Of a stretch of 64,000 nt of DNA, positions 34,757 to 49,680 are shown piece after piece. The position numbers and the translations under genes were made by a program. Position 1 is the first letter of the stretch, and each line of letters opens with the position of its first letter. Origin of the DNA: Ignelater luminosus (Eukaryota; Arthropoda; Insecta; Coleoptera; Elateridae). The stretch is taken from assembly GCA_011009095.1 (NCBI GenBank), contig VTPC01089649.1, positions 250,514 to 314,513 on the forward strand, in the 5' to 3' direction. Under the pieces are notes generated by a model. The model did not search any database. It was not told where the DNA came from and saw only the letters and a list, made by a program, of their open reading frames with translations.

Positions 34757-37700
34757 GTAAGTAACAACTGTTCCTTGTGTGTGATAGTGGATTACCGAGA
34801 CCGCGCTGTTAGGTATTTGGGCTTAACCTTTGCCGAGTGCTGATTCAGTTAAGATGCTTTCTGTCGACTGACTTTACATTCACATCACAAACTTAGTTTC
34901 ATCGCAAAGCCTGTTTACGAAAGAAGAATTATTGTTAACTTAAAGGGAAGGGAATGCACAGTTTTGAAAATTTACATCCTATGTTTTGATTTATTGATAT
35001 ATTTGAGTACCTTTCATTGATAGAATATTGTATTCGTTTTACTCTTGTTAGGGTTTCAACCAGTAAAAGCCTTGTCAGTAATAATAGAAGGAAGAATACA
35101 GAGATGTGTGGTCAAAAATAGGTTTAACATACCCTCCTCTATTACTACTATTAACTATTTAAACAAACTGAACTTGTTGAAATTGTCATACTGATAATAC
35201 TTAACATTTCATTTATATTTGAGGTATAAATGACAACATAAATTTCGTCAGAACACACGATAATAAAATAAAATTGAAGATAAAGTTATAAAAATTATAT
35301 ATGCATTCGTAATAGTTTATTGTTCATTTTTTGGGTAAATTGTAAATGGTACCCTAAAATGTTCAAACAAGTTAGTTATTGACATTTCCTCTGGTTTTTA
35401 TTGTAATGGGAATAGGAACTGTAGTGAATATGCAGAACACATCCAAAAGTCTGATTATAGATTAATCCAAACTACTAACCCCTTTAAAATGGCCATAAAC
35501 GTAGAAGGCATAATCATTTAATTAGAGTGTTATTGTACGGTACCTATTGAACTAATTAAATGATCATGCGAGAGCTTTAACAGAAAGCGTTTATTTACAT
35601 TTTTAAAGTCCGTTTTGTACATACACCTTATATTTGTATTTATTAAAGAAAAATCTTTTTAATTATTACAATTTCATGTTGCATGTTAAATTGTTTCTAT
35701 GAAGTGTCTAAATGTCTAAAATTGATTAATGAATTACGAACGTCGTACTATTTAATTTTATAAGAGAACGTTTTCTCTAGTACTATTTTATTTTATTGAT
35801 GAGTTCTTATCAATTTGCATTGTATAATATGAATAATATGTTTTATGAGCTAAGTAGGAAGGATAGTTATCTCATTAAATGATTGATTGATTCGAACTTT
35901 TGATTCTATTTGTCTATGTAACTTGATTAAAATAACTGTGAACTAATTAATATTTGCTGTTTCCAAAACTTTGACAATTTAGAAAATAAAGGCAAAAGTT
36001 GGTAAAATTATATTATTGATGTTAGAAGTTCCTAATGAACAGGGGATGACAACAATGAAACTAATTTGTCTTTGTCTTGAACTTTATACGCAAACACCTG
36101 TGCGACGTCAATGCGTCATAAAAAATTGTCAAAATGATAAATGTGCATATGCATTAATGGTATATAAACCTGATTACGATATTGTTCACTAATAATAATA
36201 AGAAATTTAAAAATTGTCCAGCCGATATTCCCATGTTTACTACTTCCGCCGCTTTGATCACTAGAACATGCCAGGTTTTTTTGCCAAAAGAAAAGATTTT
36301 AGTTTGGAGTTATTTAAGATGCCTTTGTATAGCATTAATCCCCAAATTAAAACGAAGAGCTTGTTTATTTGGTCCTTATATCTCCTTTTTTTTCGAAACG
36401 TAATATGCAGACAACTTTTGATTAAAATGCCATCTGGAATTTATTAAGATACCATTCTTTATATAATCATATCGTATTAAAATCTTGGTTTCGATCAGAA
36501 TGATAAGCTTTTTGTTAAAAGACCAAATTTTATCCCGTTCTAAACAAAAAAAAAACAATAGAAGGGGTTGGGGGTTGAAACTGCATTTACTTTCTAATAA
36601 GGTTCAAGCGGGTAAAAGGAATAATCAGAATTGACGGGACACTTTCTCTCTAATGAGATTAAAATGTAAATTTATAAATCCATCTTGATGGATTTTAAAG
36701 GGTGACGGAAAAAGTCTTGAAAATTATTGTTTTATATAAAAAATCTTTTATTTTTTACAACGGTTTTCAATCCAACAGTGTTAATCCGACGGGAAATGAA
36801 TAAAACTCACCAAAATAGTTTTTTTTTCAGACAGATGCAAATTTGCTGTAATATCAATTAATAAATACCGTTTGTTAATCCAATTGTCTTTTGTTTCCAT
36901 AAGCGCTGTCCATTTTTCATGTTCAACATAAAGGTGATTATCGTTTAAAAAAAATAAAAATGAATTTGTCAAAATATGGTCATGCTATTTAGAAACAATG
37001 TCGATGACGCCATCACACCAGTGACAAATGACGATCGCTTCAAAATTCCAAGCACACGAGAAGATACAAAATAAATTACAAATGTATCATTAAAATGGAT
37101 GCACTGAGAAGTTTATCTTAAATCACATTCATCGAGTCACGAAAATTTCGTTCATGTGAATGAATCCATTGTCATCTGTTTTTTTAAAATGCAAAAAGGA
37201 TCGCGTAGTGACATGGTGGTAAGGAAACTGTGATAAGACGTTCTGTCTAACGTAAATAGAAATCAATTGTAGTCATGTCGTTACAATATACAAAGATCTA
37301 AAAATAGGTACATTCAGCTATTTTGAATATTTGCTCTATCATGGTTCATTTTATGTTGTAGTTTCTGCGAATCGTATTTGACTTTTTTATATTTACGCGT
37401 TACATTATTGATTGCAACAACATAGCGTGAATAGGTGTCTAAATCTAGCAGTTACAAACATTTTTCAACTATTTCTTGTAAATTTTCATTAAAAATGTTT
37501 AACGTAGGGAACCTTAAGGAATATAAAGTTTTTACTTTTACAGAAGTAAACGGTAATAATTATAGAAGTTATAATTATCTTAACTTTTTTCGATTTCATT
37601 TTTCAACTGGAATACCCTGCATTACTTTTTATTTTTAATAAAATGGAGCTCAGCTTTTATATGGTAATATCATAACATCTATCTTATACCACAATCTTTC

Positions 37701-39465
37701 TGCTGTAAACAATGGAATGTTCTTGGGAATTTATAAAGCGTTAATTGTTCTTAGCTCTATTTGGTTTTTCACTTGTTATAAACTGAACAGGGTGATCCAG
37801 ATTCGAAAATGCGGGACATCTTAGAAACTTAAAATAGCTAGAGAACAATTACAAATGACACATTACTTTTCTAATTTTCTTTCTAAATGGCAATCATAGT
37901 GAGTTTTGACATTTTAAATTCAGTAGCTAAGATATAACAATATTAATGTAACTTGCTTAATTTGGCATGTCCTGATTTTGAGATAGATCAAAAATAGCTT
38001 AGTTAATAATGTCCAATCAGAAGGTAAGATTTTCTTCCAATCGTCATTTAAATGTTTAGTTGAAGTGGAAGCATTTCTAAAGTTCATTCTTCTTGAATTG
38101 CATTGTAAATACTGCTCAGTTCTGTTTGAGGTTTTTGACAATATACACCTACTCTCTGTAAAAAACGATCGATGGAAAACGTTATCGTTTATGTTGCTAA
38201 TATCTACTTTGGACGTACGATATGGTTCAGCGAAATTTTAAAATTACTAATATTGCTTTCTACTGGCCAATGAGTAGATTGCTTTTGCAGAACTGCATAA
38301 GACAGTAATCGAAAATGTTTGAGTTTGAGTTGGTAGTGGAAAACGCTATGCTCTGTAACTCTGTAACTTTGTCTAGCAAGTTTTGCAAAATTAATTCAAC
38401 ACAAAATTCTAAGATAAAAACATCTGAAACACCTAAAAATATATCAGGGAATGTTTTACAAAAATTAGTATGTACTCTCATCTACAGAGTAGAACCCTTG
38501 AATATATATCTCGATTATCTAAGTTTTTCTAGATTGGTGAAAACGAATTTTTTCTGTTTTCAGGTTACAGCTTTTTAAAATTCCTCAATTGTTAAAAACC
38601 TTCCGTCGCTTCTTTAAACGAACTATGATCAAAAAAAATTATAGAAGCTAGGAAAACTTTAAACATGTCATTCTATTGATAGAAACCAGTAGTTTCATTA
38701 TTCCGACGGGAAAAGAGTAGCACTGTTGATATTGTTTGAAAAATTGAAAAACTGGGGAAATACCATGCAAACTCCTCTTGTATCTCTAATAATAATCGCA
38801 GTGACGCATGTATGCATGACATAGATATACAGGGTGTCTTGTTCGTTTTATATTAGATTATTCGGTGAACTATTAAACACATCAAGCTTGTTAACTAAAA
38901 TTACTATTTTAACTTGAAAACCCATGCAATTCTAAACAAAAGAATCTAAAAATCAATAATAACAGAATGAAAACCAAAAAATTGAAGTTTGTCATAATTT
39001 AGTCTCTGGACTTCAAAACATATCTCTCTTTGAAAACTACTATTGTGGAACCACCTTATCAAAAGTATCTTGTCGAGGTTCTTAATTTTGAAGGGTATGA
39101 TAATACCTAAGGGTTGAATTTGACACGGGACAAAAAGATCACGTTTTTTTGTTCTAATTCCATTTATATCGATTTTAACCTTTGGACTTTTTTATTTCTA
39201 TGTAACAAAAGAAAGTCGACGTTATTTTCAGTTTGACGGGATTGTCTAAAAAAATGTTCTAATTAAAATAAAATCTAGGGTTGAATAATGACTATTATAA
39301 TATTTATAACAATTCTAATTGATTAATCTTATTATATTGTCTGTTTTGTGGGGGCCTGCCCATATAAGACTATATACATACTGTAATATTTCGTTGCAGA
39401 AACGAGTTTTTCTTAAAAAGCACAAGGAATAAGTAGTTACCAATTTCTTAAAACATCTGGATAGC

Positions 39466-39530
39466 AGTGGCGTAAATAGTGGACGCCAAAGCTCGCAGTG
39501 CGGGGGAGCCCCGAAGGATTTGGTCGTTTA
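39466..39530. repeat. hAT-like transposon terminus
   Basis: CAGTGGCGTAAATAGTGGAC and the following GC-rich stretch (GCGGGGGAGCCCCG) resemble CAGTGGCG-type hAT ends. The other end and any transposase were not found. Confidence 0.4.
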
Positions 39531-40317
39531 CAGATATGAAATAAAAATTGTCATATAATTAAAAAAGACTGGATAAGCGAAATTTTTACTGCCTAATTTT
39601 CAATTTCAGCCAAAATCTCTATTATGTTGTCAGGTAGTCGGTTTAAAACTCGCTTGTAAAAGAGCAATAATATCCGTTTCACATCTGTCCGACTTTTACT
39701 TTCCCTCTACCCTTAAAATATAAATTGCTTTATGGTGTTAATTGTAGTATATAAACAAATTTAAAATATTTCTTGCCACGGTTATGATTCAGAACTCACT
39801 TATTTAGAACCAAGTCAAATAGTCAAAAGTGTAATTATTAAATTTGGTCAACCACTTTTAAATTTTATTGAGAAAAGAATAAGTTAGATGGAAAAAAGTT
39901 ATTATTAAAAGGGATTAGTATCGAGAGATAGAGGGCTTCAAAAAATGTGAAGGAATCCCTAAAATGTTTACCACCTCACTCACAAGAAGTTCTGAAATTA
40001 TTTTACAACAAGGTTAGAGCTTGTTGCTGCAATCATAAAAAGACCTCGTTTTTATAGATATAATATTTTCTGGCAAATTGTGTTTTTCATCCCGAGAGCT
40101 GCCTTTGCATTACTTTGAAGTTTGTACATTCGTAAAACTAACATTAATAACCTTATGACTGATCGTTAGCACAGTATAACATTGAGTCTTGTAAGAAAAG
40201 CTACACTAATGTAATTTAAGGCAAATTGAATAAAACAAGTCTAATGTTTGAATTCTAGCTTTTTTATCAGGTATTTTAAAGATACCAAGTTTTACGTATC
40301 TTTCTGAGAACAGTATC

Positions 40318-40440
40318 CCATATAGCACACGGACGTGCAGAGGACGTTTTTTGGACGTGCAAATTTCGATGACGGACGTCTATGAAATGTACATCTGTCA
40401 CAACTTTCACATTTAACGGATGTCCGGAAATGCTCAGATG
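40318..40440. repeat. GGACGT-repeat cassette
   Basis: It contains ACGGACGTG, AGGACGTT, TGGACGTGC, GACGGACGTC and GGATGTCCGG within about 120 bases, in both orientations. The flank TATAGCACAC looks like an element edge. A poorer copy lies near 29515-29560. Probably part of an unidentified DNA transposon. Confidence 0.45.
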
Positions 40441-40689
40441 CCGAAAAAAGTTATTATTTCGGCAAATTATTATATTATCCAATTCGCCAACAGCGCAAAC
40501 ATAGAATGTTCTGATGGCGATCATCTAAGTTTCTTCGGCAAATGAGTTTGGAAATACCAAACCATAGAAATTAATACAAAACCGCAACAAAGTAATGAAA
40601 ATTATTGTTGGTATAGTAAACTGGTACAAAAGGAAAAGTCTGTGTCAATTTGGCAGATTGAACAAATATTTTAGACATAATTGAAGAAG

Positions 40690-42165
40690 GATGCTTGATA
40701 TTTTATTACATTTACCAGAGTAGAACCGAGTAGGAATGAAAAATCAATTATTGATTATATGTATGTTAATACAAAGAGATAATGAAATATTAGTTGCCAA
40801 GATAGAAGGTTAGAATAGAAAATTCAAAGTAGAAAAAGAAAATATATAGAATTTGAAACTCGAAGGTCTTATAAGTTAAAAAAAACAAAACGGTAGCAGA
40901 AAAGTATGAAAAGATTGTAAATCAAGAAATACAAACAAAGATAAACAATTGCCAAAACAAAACAGTCCAACAACTGTGGGTAGCTTTTAAAGGCATCCTT
41001 ATTGAATCCGCAAAAAAGTATGCGGCATTTGTAAAACAACAAACAGGAAAAAACAGACGGCTTGGTGTTCCGAAGAAATGAAGCAAGAAATAAAATAAAG
41101 AAAGCACGAATATCTAACACATAAAATGAATACGAAGAATATAAAAAGCAACAAAAGATAGCAAAAGAGAAGGTACAGATGACAAAACAAAATTTGGACA
41201 GAAATTGAAAAATGACAGCAAAGGTAATCTTTTATAAAGTACCTAAATCATTTAGAAAAGGAAAAGTTCAAAGTAAAAAAGGCAGTATATTAACGGAACA
41301 ATGGGCCATAATTGAAAGATGTGTGCAAGATCATGCATTTACAGTAAAACAGTTATACAAGAAAATAGGACAACAAAATGGATTTTAGATTTAGTGCCAA
41401 GAACAAAAGTATGGAATAGCTTACATCGAAGAGGAATCAATAACAAAGTAATGAAAGCGATCAAGAGCCTATATAGCAATACCACCAACTATGTGATTAG
41501 GAAAAATAATAAATCCAAAACGTTTAAAACACATGACTGACTAAGGCAAGGAGGTGGACTAAGCTTCACTCTGTTGAATATATTCATGGATGGTATAATT
41601 AGAACATGCAATTTGAAGACCAAGAAATTATATGTGAGATATAAGCAGCTTATTGACGATAATATTATACTTTTACAAAAATTGAACAAGTAAACCAGTT
41701 TAGGTACTTAGGAGTAGTATTAGATAGAAGAGGAGATTAGGAGCCTGAAGTCAATGAAAGAGTTGAATCAGAACTTCATAAACAAAAAGGCAAATACAAA
41801 GCAATCTACAGACAACATTAACATAGTAAGACCTGTAACAAAGAGAGATAGACTAAGAAATACCCACATTAGATAAGACCTAGAAACAAACCATTTTGGA
41901 TATTATAGAAAAAAGACAATTTAGCTGGTGGGGACATCTGCAGAGGATGGCCAATCAAAGACAAACTAAACAGATATGGGAGTCGAAGATACAGAGAAAC
42001 AAGAAGCGTGAAAGACCTAGAGAAACTCGGGACGAAGTAATTGGGGAAAATCTTGAAACGCAGGGGACTGGACCAAATTAGGAAAGAATGGGAAATGGGA
42101 CTAAAAGACCAAAAAAAGATCGCAAGAAATGCTAAATACAAGATTTATGATTCTCCAAAGAAAGT
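40690..42165 (+). mobile_element. 5'-truncated, decayed LINE (endonuclease end, RT, C-terminus)
   Basis: Plus strand, in order. The end of an endonuclease domain reads RVEPSRNEKSIIDYMYVN (about 40717-40770). A lysine-rich linker follows (NEYEEYKKQQKIAKEK, about 41130-41175). RT sequence then reads VPRTKVWNSLHRRGINNKVM (41394-41453) and AIKSLYSNTTNYV. The block LRQGGGLSFTLLNIFMDGII (about 41541-41600) follows a stop. The C-terminal segment ILDIIEKRQFSWWGHLQRMA (about 41892-41952) ends in a basic tail. Several stops and frameshifts, and loss of the YADD region near 41650, make it dead. The family resembles endonuclease-RT LINEs widespread in insects. I do not assign a clade. Confidence 0.8.
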
Positions 42166-45100
42166 TGGCCAGTAAATTCGGTGTTTTTCGAGGACGAAAT
42201 TTCTTGAAGAACCACAACCTTCAACATTATGACATACAAAAGACACCCAAAACAGCTTGAAGATTTTTTTGCAAAAAGCTACGCCGATAATTTTTAGCCA
42301 ATTTTATGTAGATTAGTGTCAACAATCAATTACTGTTACTTGCATTTTATAGTCATTTCAAGTGTAAGACGCAAGAAAAATGCCTCTTGATAGTCTTGCA
42401 TGTTAAAATGGAATTTTTTGTGTAGGATGTATTCAGACTTATCGTTGAACCTAAAATAATGATATTAATGTACAGAACTTTACATAATATTTCAGTATTA
42501 CAAAGCGGAAAAAACTTTGCTTTTGTTGCTTTGTTGTACGTTTTCCGAGATTACTTTGAAATAGCTTTCTTTACAGAATGACGTTTGGAGAAGTAGCTAA
42601 CGTTTCTTAATTAACTTAATGAACGTAGAGCATTCTTAACAATAAAATGTTAGTTAATTGTGCAGAACATATAAATTAATAATTATTAAATTGGGCAACT
42701 TTCTCTCTACGTAAAATGCTCACATTTTAATAACCGTAATTTACAATTATTTAAACAGATGACCTGTATAAAGATGATAATAAACTGGAACTTTGTTTTA
42801 TTATATTTTTATTTATTTACTTTTCTGACGACATCAAAGTATAAAATTTAATAAGGCGATTTATACTTTTAGCACGTATTTGAACAATTTTAATATGATA
42901 TAAACGTAGTGTAGTCAATATCCGCTCGTGGCATAAGTTTTAGAGGAAGTTTGATGCCATTTTATTGACAGATGATACCTATTTAAAGAAACTCCTGTGT
43001 TTATTAACGCTTTTCAATTGTTATATTTAGCTGGTACATTATTAAAATTTATTTGAACACGTACGGAATTTTTTTGTCGCGAAGACAATATTAGAAGCAG
43101 GGCTGACAATTAGATGCTAAATATTTAGTTTTGGAGATACTGCAGTACAAATATCAGGTTCTAGAAGATACATACTACAATTACAAAATTTATTCTATCG
43201 TAAAAGTGTTTCAAGAAGTTTTAAAATAAAAAAAACCTAACCTGTAATACAAGCACCCTTGATAATCTGAGATCACTTATATAATAATTCGACTGAATTG
43301 TCTTTTATTTCTTTCGTTCATGGCCAGCTGAGGATACAAATTTTATGGCTCATTCTTTAATAATTGTAACTCAATTATAGAATTAATTAAAATTAATAAA
43401 AAACAAAGTTAAATTTCTCTTTTGACAATGGCAGAGATACGAAGCATCACAAAAAAATGAACATCTAGGCTGCATCCATCCTGAGGGGTAAGTAGTTAAA
43501 ATTGTGAAAGGTACAAATTGTCGAACACCCTTCTTATTGTTACAGAAGATACTAATGACTTCTGTAACGTCGTTATAAAAATGTAAACACTTTTCCTTGA
43601 AATTTACAAATTTATGGTTTTATTCCCAAATTACCAGTGGGATTTTTTAGTCACAAGATAGCTCGGTTACTTTTATTTGCTCCTCTATGAAACAAAAAAC
43701 TTATCTTGCACTTGCGCAAATTGTACAATTTCATTAATAACGTACAAAAATAATTTACGAAATCATAAAAAGTAAAGTTTACATTGGAATACCGAACATT
43801 TTTAATGGAGTTCTGTTTCCACAGAGTGGGTGTAAGAAATTTAATAAAACCCTAATTTGTTATAGTTAGAAATTGTTTGTAATTTCCAGAAATTTTAAAA
43901 TGTAATTTGGAAGCATTTAATTCGTTTTAATCTACAGGGTGAGTATAAATAGTGATATAATATGTATAAAATGCGTAACTAGATTACACCAACATTTAAA
44001 AAGTTACATCTTCGTAAAAGAAATTCATAAAACATTTTGGTATGTTTTCCGTATGAATGAATATACACTTTATTCGCGTTTGGTATTCCAAGCTCTGTTA
44101 GACAATTTCATTACATTACGAAATACAAAATTCAGTAAGTAATTTCTCGATTTCTTTCTTCAGAAAAACCAATAAGTAGATAATTGATTTTATAATGCTA
44201 CTATAAATTCTCTTTAGCAATTAAGACTTTTACAAATAAATGTTTTAATCAGTTTTTATCAATTTGATAAATTAAAGGACAGTTCAAATTGATAATCCAT
44301 AATCGATAGTTGTACTGTACTTATATTTATATGTCATCTACACGAGACGTCAAAGAGTACATTTATTACAAAAGGTTACGCTATTGGTAACATTAACGGG
44401 GTTACTTGCTAAAATTTGATATTGTAATTATTCACTTTACCACACAGTTGCTTATTAATATTTACAATGTGGCAATATCCTGTAGGAATAGATTATAATA
44501 TTTGTGTATGTACGTTTTATCGAAAATTTGCATCTTTTTCCTACGCATAACATTACTTGCGTTTTCAAATTATTGAGGAAATGCCAACATAAAAATAATT
44601 CATTATAATTTATGGGATTACTGTAGAAATACCGCGTGTGTATCATCAGGGATTTAAATATTCAAAACTTGTTGGTTTTAATAAGAGATTGATTTTTTAA
44701 TAACCACCATTTTGTCGTTTTGCGTGTTATTTCTCCTTTACTTAATTACCTAAAGCGTGTTTTATTAGATTAAAAAAATATTTTTCGTTGCCTTTTTTCC
44801 TTTTATGTGCTAGTAAGTAGCTGTGATTAGTTCGAATATACTGGGCCTAATAGAAGCCCAGATCTATATCATTATATTTAAAACATTTTTTTGATGGTTA
44901 CAGCTTTTAACGTTTTTGGCCAACTATAAATTCCAAAGCCATAAAAATTACATGGTGTTGAATATAGATTTTTAAAAAAACTGGTTAGATAGAAAATGGG
45001 GAAAACGGGATTTTTCTGAAAAATTGTTAGTTTGGATGTATGTAATATTTATATAGCGTTATTTTGGTTTGGTTGCGGTCCTGGCAGATTGCGGTTAACA

Positions 45101-48100
45101 ATGTTGGTCAGTTTTAAGTTGTATCAATTTTTTTATTCTAACGTTAAAACCAAACACTGAAGACTGCATTTCACGTTTTGAATCGTTTTTGCTTTAATCT
45201 TTTGTTACTCATTTATCTAAACCATAAAATTGGTAATTCCACATCTATTTTGTTTGTTGTACTCTGCAGAAATGACTAACCTGAAAGCTATGGGCTATAT
45301 CTGCATATTTCCATGATTCATCTACATTGACGATTGACCTAAAGGAAAGGAAAACCGCGAACAGCGTTGTCAGAAATAAAATTAGTTATATCATCGAACA
45401 ACGACCGACTTATCTGGGTGAAGATGTTGAATATCCATCCTGATAGCAGCAGAACTGCTGGTTTTTACTACGTTTATAGTTTGTGTTAGATGTACAAGAA
45501 ACATTTTTTTTTGAACCATGCCAAATGTTTGCCAAGACTTTTCTAATTGCAATTTCCAAATCCCAATTTGTTACAGTTACCAAATAGATCAAACTCTTTG
45601 TTCAGGGAATTAAACATGACAGTGACAAGATTTGATTGAAGGAGTGTAGTGCTGACTAGAAGAAAATTGTGTATTGCTCTCTATCTCTACTTACCAAGAA
45701 AATGATTTATAAAATTATAAACAAGTGGAAGATGAATAAAGTTTGCCTGGGTTCTATTTTGACAACAATCTAGAGAAATCAGCCAAAGATTTATTCACTT
45801 TATTCATACAAAACAACATAGAATATGTGAAGATACAGAAGACTTCGCATTAGTCGACCTGTCTATAATATCAAGACAGATGTAATTCTTGTTTTGAAAA
45901 CTTTCGATCTCTTTTTGTACGTAGTTGGATCTTCAAAATAAATTAATTGAATTCGATTGAATATTCCAGACTTGTCATTATCAAATGATCTTCACAAATG
46001 TCTTATTTCTTTCCAAATTATAAAATACTTGAGGACTTAAAACACTTGCTTGTGAGACCCCTCGGTGTATAAGCTGTTCTTAAGGTTTTATCAGTTGACA
46101 AAAATATAGAATCATATTCGCAGTCGCTTGAATGAAATAAAAAGGCTTAATAAAATGAGTTTTAGTCTGATTTTGCTGGCGTTTATATTTTTTTTTCTGT
46201 AACCATGGAAACAGCGGTAAAATCAGTTTTAAAATAAAATCTTTTTATCTCAGTAATGATTAAATGGTTTTTGTATATTGTAAGTTTCGTTTTTGGTTTG
46301 CTGAAAAAGTAAAGACAGAAAATTGCATATTTTTTACTTTGCGCCGAATTGTTATTCTAATCGTACTGTAAGGCTTGTTCTATAGATCATTTATTGAATA
46401 GCAAGCTGTAAATGCGGAATAGTTCCCTTTGTTGTTTACTAAAAGCGATTAACCAAAATGGAGCATTTACCCGCTACCACATTCTATACCTCCAGTATAT
46501 AATGCCACATGCGTTTGTTTTATTTGTAGCTACATGTTCATCGATTGACATAATGGGGTAGAAGACCTGAAATAATGTTCAGGTTTAAAACCGATACCGC
46601 TTTATTTATTTTGTACATAACTCAAAACGTGAATGGATAATTCGATGTACATCTTTCTCTAAACCACATCTTCGATTGTTTTTTATAAGTTCAGTTATTC
46701 AAATTAATTGCGAATTTGAAGGATTTAATTTTGTGAAAAACAATTTTGTTATATTCTTATCCAGAAACATTATTTCTGAGAAACATTTAACTTTTGTTTT
46801 TTTCGCATTTATTTCTACGAAAAACATCGAGGTCTTCTTCAAAAGAGTTCGTAACAATATTATATATGAGCAAGAATTCGATATTTGGGTAAATACAGAG
46901 ATTGAATATTTTGTTTTCTGCCTTTTATAATTCAATTATAAACTCAAACATTGATATAAAACAAAATATATGCTGAGGGCACATTAAATATATATATCTA
47001 CAGTTGATTATGAAGACAAAGCAGTAATAATTTACATATTCAAATAGAATTACTTATGAGGTTAATTTCATTCTATTTGCTGTGTGATGATAAATAACCT
47101 TCTAGTAGTCGTAATTGCCTCCTTTTTTATTACTCGGAAATAATGGAAATAGAATTGATATAACTCAATTCTAAGGAAAAATTACACTTTTATGTGAAAT
47201 TGACGGATTTCCAGAAAACGCAAATAATAGAATTCGTGGAACGAAAACATTTTTATGTTTTTATAAGCATTTAGGTAGTGCTCAGTTCCCCCACGAAATA
47301 CAATAATCCATTTATTTTAATAAAAGTATAATGAGGTGCGTGATAATGTATGTTTATTTTAAATTTTAATTTTAATCTCACATAACCACGAATTTCCAAT
47401 GTACTCGTTAAAAAATGCCTTTGGCAATAATCTCTCGCATTCATTTCCCTAAAATTTAGTGGATTGGCTCAATAGGGTTTAGTGCGTTTGATACACAATA
47501 ATTGGATTTGGATGTATTAATAATCGGTTTATATTTAGAAGGAACATCTATGCAATCAAATTTGGCATAATAGAAATAATATTAATAAGCTACGATTATT
47601 ATTATTATTATTATTGAAGTTTGAAGTGCACACATAACTGAAGCTTACTCTGATCAACCAATGTTTTGTTTTATCAATTTACCTATGCACTTAACTTTTT
47701 TCCTTCGATTTTCTCTTCAGTTACTCTCAGTACAGCAGGAAATATGAAGGTTTATTTATAATTAATTGCCTTTATATCGTGTTTTCTTGTTAAATATAAT
47801 TTAAAGGTTTTGCTAACGTTATTATGAAACTAAACATCAAAGCAGTCTTTGTGTACGTAACGATAAATTGATAAGTTGAAAAGATATCGAAATCGAAATA
47901 ATAATTAAAGAGAGATAAGTTTCCTTTCATTTTGAACTTAATTAAAAAGTTAAAACGCTAAATAAATAATTTTCAAATAATTAATAAAAAGTCTTTAAAT
48001 TTCCAACAGAAATGATTAGCAGTTTGTTTGGTTATGGTGGGAATTAACGAATTTTCTGCCTACGTTCGTTTTTGATCAACAGCATTAAAATTGTCGGAAA

Positions 48101-49680
48101 TCTGTAATTACTAATTACATTATATAAAAGAAAATTTTATTTGAAGGAAACGTTTTCTTTACCGCACGCCTAAAAGGTAAAGCCGTGAAAATATTTCTGC
48201 TCGAATTTTTCAAAATAGATTTGTTTGTATAGTTAAAACTGGCACGAATTCATAAATAGATTTTACTTTCAAATTTACTACAAAAACTAACCAACATAGG
48301 AAAGTTGTAAATCGAAAACGGAAATTGAACTCGTTCTTTGATGTATTTGTACTTTTTTATGTGCAACATTTTTCTAATTTTATTAATTTTTATGGGCAGA
48401 CGACAAAACTATTTATTTGTTTATTTTTAGCGGATTTTAATATTAGTTTCAAGAATATGAAAGATCGTCCGACAAAGTTCAACGTTCTTTAATAATATCG
48501 CGATCAGATAAATAAGTCACGTGATCGTGAAGGTTTCTTTAGGCAGGTATTTTACAAATTATGGTAATTGTATTATTATCTAAACAACCGGGTGTAACAG
48601 AAACCAGAATCATCTCTTTCAATTTCAATTATTCTTTTCTTTTAAAATATCGAAAGCAAGCTATACTATACAGGGTTAGTCATGCAACGATAACATATGT
48701 GTAACACCTATAAAATATTAACATTATGTGGATACCCAATTATTATTATTATTTTGAAACTCATTTATCAAAAAAAAATAGTTAATGCGAGAAAAAACGT
48801 TTTTCTAACTTTTTAATTCCTTAACGACACATCAAAAGATCATTATAGGACTTATTAGGTTTAAACATCGCACAGCAAATGATATGATGATTATTATAAT
48901 TCATATCAGTCCTAGTAGGTAATCAAATTCTGCTTGCGCATTTGTTAAAATGAATACTAAATCAAAATGACGTGTAAAAGTGAGGATAAAATTAAATAAC
49001 GATTACTAATAAAAAATTGTATGATAAACATGACAACGAGGATGCCATAAACGATATAGATAAACAGATCCGAACGTAATTTTTCTTTTGTTTACTTTTG
49101 AACGGAAATATTGAAATTATTTTCCTCTTCCGTTGTGGATTGACTATTGCACTGAGGATGGATTTTTGAAGATGAAATTACTCTGATTATTACATGAATT
49201 TCTTCGTACCCACCATATCATACGTATCTACGAGAAAGAGAATTTTTGCATCTTCGGCCACGGATGGGTCGTACAAAAACTGCACTCTTCAAGCAATTTA
49301 TCAAAACTGAGGCCGTTCATGCATTTTCAGCTTTAAGAAGACAGAACTCGACTCTACCATCAATCAACAGAGGAGTGTTTGGCCGCAATTAAAAATATTT
49401 GAATTTGAAAATTTTATTTTGGATTTATTCAGGACGTTGACGATTTCCATACTACACTTCTGTTTTAGGGAATTTCTTGGTCAAAGTGCAACCTGATGGT
49501 TTGTTATTGGCTTTTGAGTGAGAAACGGATCTAAGAAAGAAACTAAGCAGCTGTTGCTCTTATTTATTGCAAGATTTTACTTTTAATATTGAATTCTTCT
49601 TGTCTAACTTTTCCTTCTTTAATATTTCTACACTATTTATGTAAAGTAAAATGATCTGCAATTTTTAGAAAATTTATGAG
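42166..49680. other. Gene-poor AT-rich stretch
   Basis: No supported exon on either strand. Noted are transposon-end-like TACAGGGTGAG at 43933, TACAGGGTTAG at 48668, a TTA microsatellite at about 47596-47615 and a CACGTG palindrome at 48519. Nothing else recognised. Confidence 0.4.

Larger units (their letters stand above)
34757..40689. other. Possible long first intron, no exon seen
   Basis: AT-rich DNA with chance open frames only. It contains orphan transposon ends (ACAGGGTGATCC at 37787 and TACAGGGTGTC at 38828), the hAT-like end at 39466 and the GGACGT cassette at 40318, listed separately where supportable. Confidence 0.4.

Noticed and set aside
46676-46935. Overlapping open frames on both strands
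   Set aside because: AT-driven, low-complexity Phe/Ile/Lys-rich translations without motifs or splice context.
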